Of a stretch of DNA of 16,426 bases, positions 1-8,228 are shown one piece after another (positions within the stretch are counted from its first letter, which is position 1; every line of letters starts with the position of its first letter). The translations under genes and the position numbers were made by a program. Source of the stretch: Tieghemiomyces parasiticus (Eukaryota; Kickxellomycota; Dimargaritomycetes; Dimargaritales; Dimargaritaceae); the NCBI GenBank assembly GCA_027575765.1, contig JANBPT010001017.1:1-16426 (forward strand), read 5' to 3'. Below the pieces are notes generated by a model. That model was not told the origin of the DNA and did no database searches. It saw nothing but the letters and a program-made list of their open reading frames with translations.

Positions 1-36
1 AGAGCGGATGTTGGACACCGAATAGCCCCTGTCCAT
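1..36 (-). CDS. Possible 5' end of a divergent gene running off the left edge
   Basis: On the minus strand an ATG at 36..34 opens a frame of twelve codons to the window edge, reading MDRGYSVSNIRS. The codons resemble those of the neighbouring genes. A pyrimidine/purine-biased stretch lies just upstream, and the divergent orientation to NAA50 would be normal. The same frame is also open well upstream of this ATG, past position 200, so the true start is unknown. Nothing identifies a product, and twelve codons are too few to prove coding. Confidence 0.2.
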   Translation of the reverse strand, partial: MDRGYSVSNIRS

Positions 37-670
37 GTACAGTAGCACCCTCCCTCTCTTTTTTCTCTCTCTTCCCGCCGTCAAAGCAATAGCAATATAC
101 AATATCCGTAGAATGAAGCGTGTAAATCTGAGTATTGAAATAACTCGTTGATGAATTCTGCCAAGGGGATGTGGCACCCGCTGGCTATATCGAGCAGCGG
201 TAGTTTCGCTATAATGGACAGCGTCTGAACGTAGCTTCGAAGAGCTGGAGGGGGGGGCTAGAGGCAGCCAGCGAGTGGCGGGGAGGGGGAGGGAGGCCAC
301 CACCTGGATTGATTATCGCCGGGCGGGCTCATCGACGAGGCGGACGTAGGGACTGCAATTGCTAGGGCCTCTCCCCCTCCCGCCCTTTTCGCACACAGAC
401 GCTCAAAATGATCCCATAAAGTGGAGTCGAATACAGCCTAGAGTGGCCTGTAGTGTGGACGTGTCTCCGGACCCACCAAAGCCTTCGTTACCTACACCTA
501 CGACTCTGGCGTGCATTTCGCACTCAGTCGTACATTGCTTCACGGTCTACCAACGCCAACGTCATTACCTCAGCCGTCACCTTGCTCTGCCGGCCGCCCT
601 TGCTCTCCCCCATCTTCACCTTCTCCGTTTCTCTGACGGCCGCGGCTTACCCGTTCTCCCTGCTACGCCA
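37..670. other. 5' region upstream of NAA50
   Basis: This is the presumed promoter and leader of NAA50. It contains a run of G around 249-257, purine-rich stretches at 240-300, and a pyrimidine-rich leader from about 590 to the ATG at 671. The NAA50 frame is open back to about 359 with no in-frame ATG before 671, so I do not count it as coding. No TATA box is obvious. Confidence 0.5.
408..419 (+). promoter_or_regulatory. Three-codon upstream ORF in the NAA50 leader
   Basis: An ATG with A at -3 (CTCAAAATGA) is followed by two codons and TAA (Met-Ile-Pro-stop), 252 nt before the NAA50 start. If transcription starts upstream of 408 it would be met first by scanning ribosomes and could lower NAA50 translation. 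The transcription start is not visible, so a regulatory role is inference. Confidence 0.25.
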
Positions 671-1270
671 ATGGCCGACCTCATCGACTCTGCCATGGAC
701 GACACAGCGACTGACTGTGGGCACGCCGAACCCGCCCCCCGGTGCGCCATCGAGTTGGTACCGGTCACGAGTGACAACTTGGACAAGGTCCGGCGTATCA
801 ACACGGTCCTGTTTCCCGTGCGGTACAGCGACCGTTTCTACACCAATCTGCTAACGGTGGGCGAGTTTGCCCAGCTGGCCGTGGTCGACGGCCGATGCGT
901 GGGGGTGGTAGGCTGCCAGCCCGAGGCCAGCGTAGCTGACCAGGCCCTGGCCGACCAGGTTTACATTATGACCCTGGGGGTATTGGCCCCGTACCGCCGG
1001 TTAGGTATTGGTCGGTACCTCCTTCGCCATGTTCTCGCGCACGCTGAGGCCCTGAACCGGGTCGCTTCCGATCCAGGCCGCCGACTTCGCCGTGTGTACC
1101 TACACGTCCAGGTGTCCAACGACGAGGCCCTCCACTTTTACCAGGCCCACGGTTTTGTCATCGCCTCCGAAGTGCCCAACTACTACAACCGCATCGAACC
1201 AACCAGCGCGTACCTCCTTGTGCGGTCGCTACTACCGGAAAATGGGCCGCTGCCGGTCACTCCGGCCTGA
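671..1270 (+). CDS. NAA50: N-alpha-acetyltransferase 50 (Naa50/San), GNAT family
   Basis: The 199-residue product is predicted to transfer acetyl from acetyl-CoA to the N-terminal methionine of proteins with a hydrophobic second residue. In other eukaryotes it acts in the cytosol, alone or bound to the NatA complex. The GNAT core covers roughly residues 26-188. The substrate-binding signature FPVRY is at 48-52 (FPVSY in human). The beta-strand YIMTLGVLAPYRRLGIG at 98-114 carries the catalytic-type Tyr98 and the acetyl-CoA loop RRLGIG. YLHVQVSN at 143-150 carries His145, matching the second catalytic residue of the family. NYYNRIEP at 170-177 matches the conserved NYYKRIEP. The ATG at 671 gives a tail of about 25 residues before the core, longer than in human, so Met9 (695) is an alternative start. 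There is no intron. Short insertions lie near residues 86-95 and 128-138. Identification rests on motif-level recognition of the family and is firm. Confidence 0.95.
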   Translation: MADLIDSAMDDTATDCGHAEPAPRCAIELVPVTSDNLDKVRRINTVLFPVRYSDRFYTNLLTVGEFAQLAVVDGRCVGVVGCQPEASVADQALADQVYIMTLGVLAPYRRLGIGRYLLRHVLAHAEALNRVASDPGRRLRRVYLHVQVSNDEALHFYQAHGFVIASEVPNYYNRIEPTSAYLLVRSLLPENGPLPVTPA

Positions 1271-1696
1271 ACGATAGAGGGAAAGGTATGGAAGTCCGGA
1301 CAGAGATCATGGTCAGTGGTCAAGGAGTTTGGGTGTTACTCGCAACCCGCCGCTTGTATAATTTCATAAATTTTATAATTCAATTAATGGTGACGGAGTA
1401 CGTTGCTTCATTCATTAGAGCTGGAAGGGGCGGGGGGGGATAGGTCCGGTTCGGGGAGTGGTGAGACCGCCAACCCGTTTATTTTATTTTTTTATGTATC
1501 AAAGCCTCCCGCCATTTTGTATTTTTTTTTTACTTGACTGGCTTACCTCGAACCCGCGTCCGGTGTCAAGCGGCGCCGGGGACCTATTGCATCTCTATCT
1601 ACATTTCTCACTGCTGGCATACGTCCATTCCCCTCGCTTTCACTTGGAAATCCCTACACTTTGGCTCCCCATTCGCATTGCACGCACGTCTAAGCC
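1271..1696. other. Intergenic region between NAA50 and FYV7
   Basis: An A/T-rich block at about 1352-1390, with TATAATTT and AATTAATG elements, is the likely 3' end-formation region of NAA50. From about 1470 to 1690 the plus strand is pyrimidine-rich with a T run near 1522-1531, as expected of the leader or promoter of the downstream gene. No further gene is seen. Confidence 0.5.
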
Positions 1697-3110
1697 ATGA
1701 CTCCGACGAACCGAAAGCCCCACGTGTCGCACCGCGAGCGCCGGCGGGCCAAACCGCGGACGGGGTTCCCCGATACGACCGTTAACAAGTACGCCACGCG
1801 GGGTAAGTACAGACATGTTCGGAATGCACCCGGCATGGGCAGCCAGTCGGACCCGCCGAGTGGCCGGTACTAATTCTCACTCTCCACTTTGCACCTCCGT
1901 TCAACCTGGTCCACTTTTACCCCCCCCCAAAAAAAAACCACCATATCCTCGCTACCAGTCCGTAAGCTGAAGCACAAGCTGGTCCACAACGCGCAGATAA
2001 AACGCAAGTTCTACGGCGAGGTGGTGCCCTCCGATGCGGGCAACGACGCCCCGGACTACATCAAGCAGGTAGGCTGGCGCAGCGGAGGGAGCGAGAAGAC
2101 TGGTTTGCACGACCCGCCCTTATGGGGTAAGGGGGAGTATGAGAGAGCGATCCACCGCTGGTTACTAGCAGCTTGTGTATAGGTGTTTACGTTTTTATCC
2201 CCATATCTACTTTCGACATTTTCATCACGCCCAGATCTTTTCCCAGGGCAGCGAGCAGCTCCCTCGATTCCCCGGTGAGGGTGAGGGATCGGAAAGCGAG
2301 GAGGGCAGCAGTGACGCTGGCTCAGAACCCCAAACCGCCCCAACCGAGACGGTCCGGAGCCGCGGCGAAATGGTAGGTGGGCGATCGACGCTATGTCTTC
2401 GACACAACTGATCAGCTGTAATATCAACACCCCGGGACCGTGCTAACCTATTAAGCCTTGACGTGTCCACCGTTGTATGTGCCTACCTTTTTTCATCCAG
2501 ACATCAACTACCCCGACGGCCTCTGAATCACACCGGTAAGTCCAGTTGGCCCGTGTAAGCAGTATACAATGAGCATTCTACCGCCACGGCTTTATTTTTT
2601 TTGCTCACGAGGCACGCCGTTCCACTCACCGTCCCTTCTCTGTAATCTCTCCTCTCTTAAAGCCGCAGCTCGGAACCCGCCCGCTGGACCAAACCCAATC
2701 CATTTCAGCGGGCCATGCAGGAGGCCGACGCACGCCGCCGCCAGCGCGAGGAGGAACACGAGGTAAGTTGACAAACCCTCCCCTCCCTCCTTCCCCAACC
2801 CACGGGTGACTCCAGCCGTGACTTCTAAGGGGAGAGAAGGCATGGGCATTGTGCTAACATATCCCCGGAAACATACCCTGTGTCCTCGCGCCCTTCCCCC
2901 CATACACCGGCGAATATTCCACCGTTTTGTTCTTTAATTGTTCAGAAACACCGCCAGGAGGCAGAAGAGCATAAGCAAGCCCGGCTCCGCAGCAAGCGGC
3001 AGCGGGCCAAGACCTTCCGCAAATTGACCGAGAAGAGCCAACGCGGCCAGCCCCGACTGGCCAACCACGTCGACCGGCTTCTGGCCCAGATCAAAAAGCA
3101 ACACAACTAA
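1697..3110 (+). CDS. FYV7: Fyv7/TAP26-like rRNA-processing protein, six exons
   Basis: Spliced CDS: 1697-1802, 1959-2068, 2235-2372, 2501-2535, 2669-2762 and 2946-3110, giving 215 residues ending in TAA. All five introns are GT..AG and the phases close. The family works in the nucleolus on the 90S/SSU processome and is needed for 18S rRNA maturation. The N-terminal part (about 30-58) is the basic block NKYATR..RKLKHKLVHNAQIKRKFYGE, like the KxxKxKxxLRKxY region of Fyv7. Residues about 85-118 are acidic and low-complexity (GEGEGSESEEGSSDAGSE). The segment KPNPFQRAMQEA precedes a charged helix, likely coiled coil (about 145-185). The C-terminus TEKSQRGQPRLANHVDRLL matches the TxRTRTGQPxMGPKIEDLL end of yeast Fyv7. 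Exon 5 has two usable acceptors (after 2662 or 2668) that differ by two codons. The long acidic linker is the most divergent part. Family assignment is by motif recognition; exon borders are inferred. Confidence 0.85.
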
Positions 3111-3732
3111 TTAATGAAGGCCGTTGCCATTGGGATCGGAGATTAAGGTTTATACTTGTGAAAGGGCTGGGCGGCGTTTAATTAGATAGAGAAGGTGAGT
3201 CAAAGCGAGGCAATGAGGAGGCAGCAGATAGTTAAATACGGGTTAAATAGGGAAGATCGGAAAGGTGCAATAATACATCGATAAAACGGAGAGTGGGCCA
3301 AGCGAGCAGCGAAAGACCGACGATGAGGGTAGTCCTGCAGTCGCAGCATCTGGATCGGGTGATGCAGTGGTTCCTTAGCCCCTCCCGATTCAGTCCCTTA
3401 GCGGCTGGAGACAGAGGGGGGGAGGGGTATGTGTCTGGATGAGGAAGGGCAGCTGCGGATCGACCACCCGGAATATCCAATATTGTCAGGGCCAAAGGTG
3501 TATGTGATTGAAAGGGCAGTGGGCTGGAATGACTGCGGCAGCGACTCGACCCTTGAACCATGATCGCTGTACTTGGTCAGGGGCGGGTGGCGTCCGACGA
3601 ATCAAGGAGCCCGTGGTAGATGAGAGGGGAGAGTACTAGAGTAACGGGAAGGGTTGAAAGGAGGTACAAGCATAGGGGCACAGAAGGCGCGGTAGGGTAG
3701 TACGGCGAGCCGGACGGTAGATTGACCGCCCG
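3111..3732. other. Convergent 3' intergenic region
   Basis: The region lies between the stop of FYV7 (+) and the stop of the minus-strand cysteine-containing gene. A/T-rich elements at about 3110-3120 and 3175-3190 may serve 3' end formation of FYV7. A 109-codon minus-strand frame at 3232-3561 begins with ATG but has no recognisable domain, and I treat it as chance or 3' UTR. Nothing else is seen. Confidence 0.4.
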
Positions 3733-3948
3733 CTACGGGTAAACGGGGCAGTCGTCAAAGAAGCGTGGCTGCTCGGCGGGACAGGTGCAGGGGGCACGCT
3801 GGCACACGACGCACATGCTTTCGTCAAACTCAAAGTCGACCGGGGAACCCGGGACGGTAACATAGGGGGTGTAGCTTTGGGAGTAGTCGAGAGTGACCGG
3901 CTCGGCGGGTTCGGTGAAGTCGGTGTGGTAGTAGTAGCTTGGTTCCAT
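3733..3948 (-). CDS. Small cysteine-containing protein, unrecognised (possibly the 3' part of a longer gene)
   Basis: From the ATG at 3948 the frame encodes 71 residues: a Tyr/Pro-rich start (MEPSYYYHTDFTEP), an acidic stretch VDFEFDE at 37-43, then C46-x2-C49-x4-C54-x-C56 with a further Cys67, and the end FFDDCPVYP. The spacing could bind a zinc ion, but I know no family with it. The frame is also open upstream without ATG to 4233, where a pyrimidine-rich tract ends in TAG/CAG on the minus strand (around 4228-4236). This looks like a splice acceptor, and the extension would add about 95 Pro/Ser-rich residues. A candidate first exon starts at ATG 4498 and has a GTAAAT donor at 4367, but its phase does not join cleanly at 4233 or 4227; a weaker acceptor at 4154 would fit. 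The gene is likely real, but its 5' structure is unresolved. Confidence 0.5.
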   Translation of the reverse strand: MEPSYYYHTDFTEPAEPVTLDYSQSYTPYVTVPGSPVDFEFDESMCVVCQRAPCTCPAEQPRFFDDCPVYP

Positions 3949-5546
3949 GATGGACGTGGGGGGTCGGAAGCGGAGGGGGTTGCGGGGTGGATTCAGGGCT
4001 GCGGGCGGGGACGTCGAGGCAGAGGGGAGTGAGTGCGGCACGGTGAGGTGAGAGTGGCGGCCAGGTGGCGAAGGTATGGTGGGAGGTTCAGTTGATGGCA
4101 GGCGGGGAGGGATGGGTGACGGCGGGTTGACTAGACTGGGCTTGGCAGACGGACTATGGTATGGCGAGTGGGCGGGGCGGACGATTCCCTTGGGCACGGC
4201 AGGCCAGGGACGGTTGGTTCGGTTGTCCTGCGGCTAACGAGGACGAAGGGAGAGGTGCGGCGTAGCGGTCCATGGAGACTTTATCGAGGAGGAGCAGGAC
4301 GGCGAGTCCGGGACATGCGCGGTGCGGAGACGAAGGTAGAAGGAGGGAATGCCGTGGAGGTATTTACTGGTTGGGGAGCTCTGCCAAGGCGTTGGTCAGG
4401 ATGGAAGCGTCAAAGCTGAGCGGGGAATAGTGGGCGGGGGAGGAGGAGACTAGTGAGGGGTTTAAAGAGAGCGAAGGCGGGGGGTGACGAGCCCCCATGG
4501 ACTTATATACCGCATTCCCCCCCCCCCCACGCCAAGTCCGCCGGCCAACGAGAATGGGACAACTGGCGGGGTGGGAGTAAAGTTGGTCGGTCGCTTGGGC
4601 CGCTGCACTGGTAACCTGTCCTGAGCCGCGCCGCAGCAACGGCCCCTCCCCCACTGTGAGTGGGAGGATGCTCCGCCAAGTTATGGAAACCGGGCACCCA
4701 GCCAGGACGGGCTGCGGCCACCTAACAGAACGAAACACAGTGGCCACGAAGACGCACGTAAGAGATCGGACGTCGCGAAGACAATACACCGTCGGTGGAA
4801 TCCACGCCTGCAGAAAGAGTCCGTGGCCCCACCGCGTGTCTGCACCTGGCAGCCTCCACGATTTCTCCCCAACCCCATCATCCCGTGGGGCGTCACGCAC
4901 GCCGGGGCCTTGCCAAGGCGCAATAGGAAACCCGTGCCAGGTGACCGTTCGGCAATGTAAATAAACACCTTCCTCCGAGCCTGCCACCCACGTCAGCAGT
5001 AAGGGGAGAGCCCAGGCCGAGAGACTTGCTCCTCCCCCCCCGAAAGACATAACGCTCTTGGTATAGGCCGTTGGCCAAAGGGGATGAGGTTCCCCTTCTC
5101 AGGCACAGGCGGGCTGCCGCACCAGCCCCGATCGGGGGATACCTGACCACAACCTAATCGAGCCGTGGCTGGCAATAGAGCACTCCCAGGGTCCGGCCGA
5201 AATCCAGGGTCGATCGCCCCTGGGCCAACTGGCAGACGAGTGGGTGGAACACGATAGTTTAATATGGCGTTGGCGCTAATCATACACACTAATATCACGG
5301 GCAATATAGGAGAGTAGAGGGGAACACCGTGGCGAGCATACGGAAGGCGTCCACCGCGGCACGCTTATACAAGTAAAACGATAAAAAAGACGGGGGTGGG
5401 GTTCTGCTCCGGGCAGGTGGGAATCAGGAAGGACTGCTGAAAGTGGGGAGGAGGTATAAGGGATCACACTTGGTCAAGGGGGGATACAAGTACAACGTGA
5501 GCACCAGGGGGAGGAGGACAGGGTGGGCGAGTGAAGAGTATGGTAT
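3949..5546. other. Upstream region of the cysteine-containing gene and 3' flank of the RRM gene
   Basis: Bases 3949-4500 are strongly purine-rich on the plus strand (pyrimidine-rich on the minus strand) and may contain an upstream exon or long leader of the minus-strand gene. A TATATAA element is at 4503-4509 and a run of 12 C at 4517-4528. Bases 4530-5280 hold a GC-rich 228-codon minus-strand frame (4364-5050) with no protein-like features, judged spurious. Bases 5280-5546 are the presumed 3' flank of the RRM gene, with an A-rich patch near 5375-5390. No other gene is supported. Confidence 0.4.
4503..4509 (-). promoter_or_regulatory. TATA-box-like element
   Basis: The minus strand reads GTATATAAGT here, in an otherwise GC-rich region and oriented toward the cysteine-containing gene. 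If used, transcription would start near 4475, just downstream of the ATG at 4498, which argues against that ATG being the start codon. Based on sequence resemblance only. Confidence 0.25.
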
Positions 5547-5993
5547 TTACATCTGGTCGCGCTGGCGCCAGTTGCCGCCGTCCTGGGCACCCTGGTTGTC
5601 GTATTGCTGCTGCTGGCCGCCGTAGCCGCCACCGTAACCACCGCCGTAGCCACCACCGTAGCCGCCGCGACCACGGCGCTGGCCACCGTAACCACCACGG
5701 CCACCACCGGACCGAGCGTTGTCGGAGTGGGCCAAGTCGACCTTGATCTGGCGACCCTGGATTTCGATATCGTTCAGCTGGTCTTTGGCGGCCTGGGCGT
5801 CACTCTCCGAGTTAAACTTAACGAAACCATAACCCTTGCTGCGGCCAGTCTCGCGGTCAAACAGCACGTTGGCGTCAGTGGGGTTGAACTGGGCGAACAG
5901 GGCCATCAGGTCGTCACCGGTCACGGACCAGGGCAGGGAGCCGACGAAGAGCTGCACCTTAGGCGCGGGGGAGTCCTGCGGCATCTGCGACAT
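5547..5993 (-). CDS. Glycine-rich RNA-binding protein with one RRM
   Basis: A single-exon 148-residue protein. The RRM spans about residues 13-90. RNP2 is LFVGSLPW (15-22) and RNP1 is KGYGFVKF (53-60), with the aromatic residues at RNP2 position 2 and RNP1 positions 3 and 5 that normally stack on RNA bases. The beta-4 strand is GRQIKVDLA. The tail is RGG/GGY-rich (96-128), with four GGGY units, then QQQQYDNQ and a polar end. This architecture is shared by plant GRP7-type and animal CIRBP/RBM3-type proteins and by many fungal single-RRM proteins, which act in mRNA or pre-rRNA metabolism and RNA chaperoning. The exact orthologue cannot be set from sequence alone. Gly/Arg-rich tails of this kind are often arginine-methylated and phase-separating; here that is inference. 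The start at 5993 is the only ATG that keeps the whole RRM in a conventional place. Confidence 0.92.
   Translation of the reverse strand: MSQMPQDSPAPKVQLFVGSLPWSVTGDDLMALFAQFNPTDANVLFDRETGRSKGYGFVKFNSESDAQAAKDQLNDIEIQGRQIKVDLAHSDNARSGGGRGGYGGQRRGRGGYGGGYGGGYGGGYGGQQQQYDNQGAQDGGNWRQRDQM
5616..5666 (-). repeat. 12-bp-period repeat encoding GGGY units
   Basis: Inside the RRM gene, TAC codons recur exactly every 12 bp (5622, 5634, 5646 and 5658 on the plus-strand scale). They are separated by GGC/GGT glycine codons and followed at the C-terminal side by a CAG/CAA run at 5604-5615. The codons vary at the third position, so selection on the protein is more likely than a very recent expansion. Confidence 0.8.
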
Positions 5994-6420
5994 GATGAAA
6001 GGGATGGAGAGAGGGGGTTATTGAGGAGGGGCTGGGGTACAAGATACCTTGGAAAACAGAAGGGACCGGAAGAGATGGACAAGATGATGAAGAGAGAGAC
6101 GGGATCCGGGGGGAAGCGAGCTGAGGAGAGGTCGGAAGGTGGTGGTCCAGGGGATGGGGCGGGGTGGGTGGGAAGGGGCGAGCATCTGGCAATTGGCCCC
6201 CACGGCCGTAGCCCCTCCAGTGCTGCTGAAAAAGGAGGTGGGGAGCGGGGGAGGGGGAAGGCGGGCCCGTTAAGAACACGAGCAAAAAAAAATAGTCGGC
6301 CAGCCCGCAAGAGTATAAGGGATGGGGGCGAGAGGCGGGAGGGGATAAAAAAAAATAGTCCGGCAATCCCCTCCCCCCACAGCCAGGCCGAGGAGATTAA
6401 CGTGCGGCCGCTAGGGTAGA
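5994..6420 (-). promoter_or_regulatory. Pyrimidine-rich leader/promoter of the RRM gene
   Basis: For over 400 bases upstream of the RRM start the minus strand is strongly C/T-rich (plus strand G/A-rich), interrupted by A-runs near 6284-6293 and 6349-6357. Long CT-rich tracts upstream of highly expressed genes are common in fungi. The several 60-270-codon frames seen here on both strands result from this base bias and the lack of stops. No clear TATA box is visible. Confidence 0.5.
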
Positions 6421-8192
6421 GGCAGACGGGATTGAGAGAAGGTGGAGTCCTCCCCCCTTCGCTTAGGCCCTCAGGATAGTAGAGAGTGAGCTGCAGCAGA
6501 TAATCATTGCTCTCACGTGAGGATAAACAGCGAGGGATCGGGAGGGGCTAAACGTTCAGAGACTCCCAACGTACATTGCTACACGCACCAGTACCCCGCT
6601 GCATTCGAGGGTGGAAGTCGAGAAGGAGGGTGGGGCGTTGGACGTCAACGGACAACGTAGCGTCTCGTTATAAGGGTACAACGGCCCGATCCATAATCCG
6701 CAATGATAAGAAGCTCCTCGCTGCGCAGGATCGCATAGGGTGGTTTAATATGAGCCTTGGCCAACCATCCATCGCCTATGGCAGACCCGTCAGCTAAGGG
6801 AAGGATGATCTTAATGCCTCGGCGCTGATCATATGTATGCGTCGCTGCACTGTCACTCATCACCTCAATCTAGGAATGGCCGCCTGCTCCTAGAGCCGGA
6901 TTCGGCCGACGTTGTAAACCAGAACCCTACTAATCACGCCATCTAGCACGGCCGACCTCCAAGATTCAGACTCTGACGCTTGGCTGGGCGGACCTACAAA
7001 CCTAGATGTAGCGAAAAACCCCACCCACACCATATTTTATTAGATTATAATTTTCACCAGATCGTTTCAACTTGGTTGTTTTTTTTTTAATCAAAGTGGT
7101 GTGAGACAGCCCTCACATCCACCATACACCGCTTGCCGCTGACACTAATCAATGGTCGGTGCATAAGCCGTTGAACACCGCACACTTTCCCAGACACAAT
7201 GACCTGCTGATCAGCCAGAATTGTGGGAGTGGACGGGACTCACTTAGAGCTTCCAGCTACCCCCTCCGGAGTGTCTACTCATTCCTTGGCAGATAATGCG
7301 CTATGGGGTCACTAGCCGCCAACATCCAAAATCATAAGAACTACCGCCGCATACTACATGAACACACCAATGAATGGACACCAGCAGGCGCTATGAGACG
7401 AATGTGGTATCAAGTTGGTTGTACACTATGGCCCCTTCTCTATCATCATTGCCCATATCGCAGAATTTGAGACTATTATTTACTGACGTAGGGAAAACTC
7501 CCTAGAGGATACTACAGGCTAATAGCCGAACGAATCTAGCTAATAAACAAAGGACTTACGAATAAACTGCAAAGAAATGTTGAAAACTGGCTGTCGGTGA
7601 TAAGCTGTCGTTTATTGAGTGGCGACCGAGAGGGTCTTTTTTATTGGAGGATGGCCGGCATCCTTCGTAATGGCTACAGTTTGGGCTAAAGGCGCACCCA
7701 GGGACGATAGTGCGAGGTGGGACATCTCCCAGGCGAATATAGAGGTAGTTACCAAGCTACCGCATCAGCTAAGAAGAAGGAGGCTGATGGAAGGTAAACC
7801 CTAAGAGGCGAGAGGCGGTGGCGCCTGTCAGAGAGAGGAAGCCGACCAGCATAGCAGCAAGGTTGGCATCGCCGTAACGGAATATCAAATACGAGAAGGA
7901 GTTAAGGGAGGGAAGAAAGAAACTTAGGTAAAGAAAAGTGAGCTGTAAGTGCAACAACTGATCGGATCAGTAGTTTAAGGCACCATGTTCACCGGCCCGC
8001 CAACCTACTCGCTAGCTAACCAAACCTCTACCTTACCCTGATCCAAGGTGTCCCTTAATCCAACCCGGATATTTAAGCCAGCCGATTTAACATCTTCTGA
8101 TATCTAACACCATAAGCTACTATCCTTGTTTTCTACTACCCTCCATAAACCCGACCCCTCCCTAGGATTTGGCCTACTACACCCGCTGCCTA

Positions 8193-8228
8193 AACTCGAA
8201 CCCACTGCGGCCGCAGCGGGCTTGAGTT
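8193..8228. repeat. 36-bp imperfect palindrome with a GCGGCCGC core
   Basis: Two 18-bp arms face each other with no spacer. Fifteen of 18 positions pair, and the central 14 bp (8204-8217 and symmetric) are nearly perfect around the octamer GCGGCCGC. All three mismatched positions are A/G differences between arms, so each becomes G:U in RNA of one strand or the other, or reflects a transition. The palindrome could form a hairpin or cruciform or bind a dimeric protein; function is unknown. Confidence 0.6.

Noticed and set aside
359..670. In-frame upstream extension of NAA50
   Set aside because: It opens with TTG, has no ATG, and its sequence is unlike any Naa50. The leader is pyrimidine-rich and the family protein starts near 671.
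3232..3561. 109-codon minus-strand ORF beginning MVQGSSRCRSH
   Set aside because: No recognisable domain, and it lies where the 3' UTR of the upstream minus-strand gene is expected. It fits a chance frame.
4364..5050. 228-codon minus-strand ORF starting with ATG
   Set aside because: Composition is Trp/Gly/Arg-rich with no domain or motif, and it crosses a C12 run and a TATA-like element. It is best explained by high GC and few stops. Only its last part (4498-4368) might be a real first exon of the cysteine-containing gene.
5921..6366. Overlapping 129- and 135-codon Pro/Ser-rich minus-strand ORFs
   Set aside because: They are a product of the CT-rich leader. They overlap each other and the RRM start in different frames and show no domain.
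5604..6419. 271-codon plus-strand ORF opposite the RRM gene
   Set aside because: It is antisense to the RRM/Gly-rich frame and the purine-rich upstream tract. Ala/Thr/Val repeats are the mirror of GGY codons.
7552..7580. Apparent 7-nt exon on the minus strand between TTTCTTTGCAG and GTAAGTCC
   Set aside because: The splice signals look good, but no coding exons can be joined on either side. A lone 7-nt exon cannot be supported.
8185..8215. tRNA-like T-loop GGGTTCGAGTTTAGG on the minus strand
   Set aside because: The flanking bases do not pair as a T-arm, and no acceptor, D or anticodon arms can be drawn. The motif belongs to the palindrome region.
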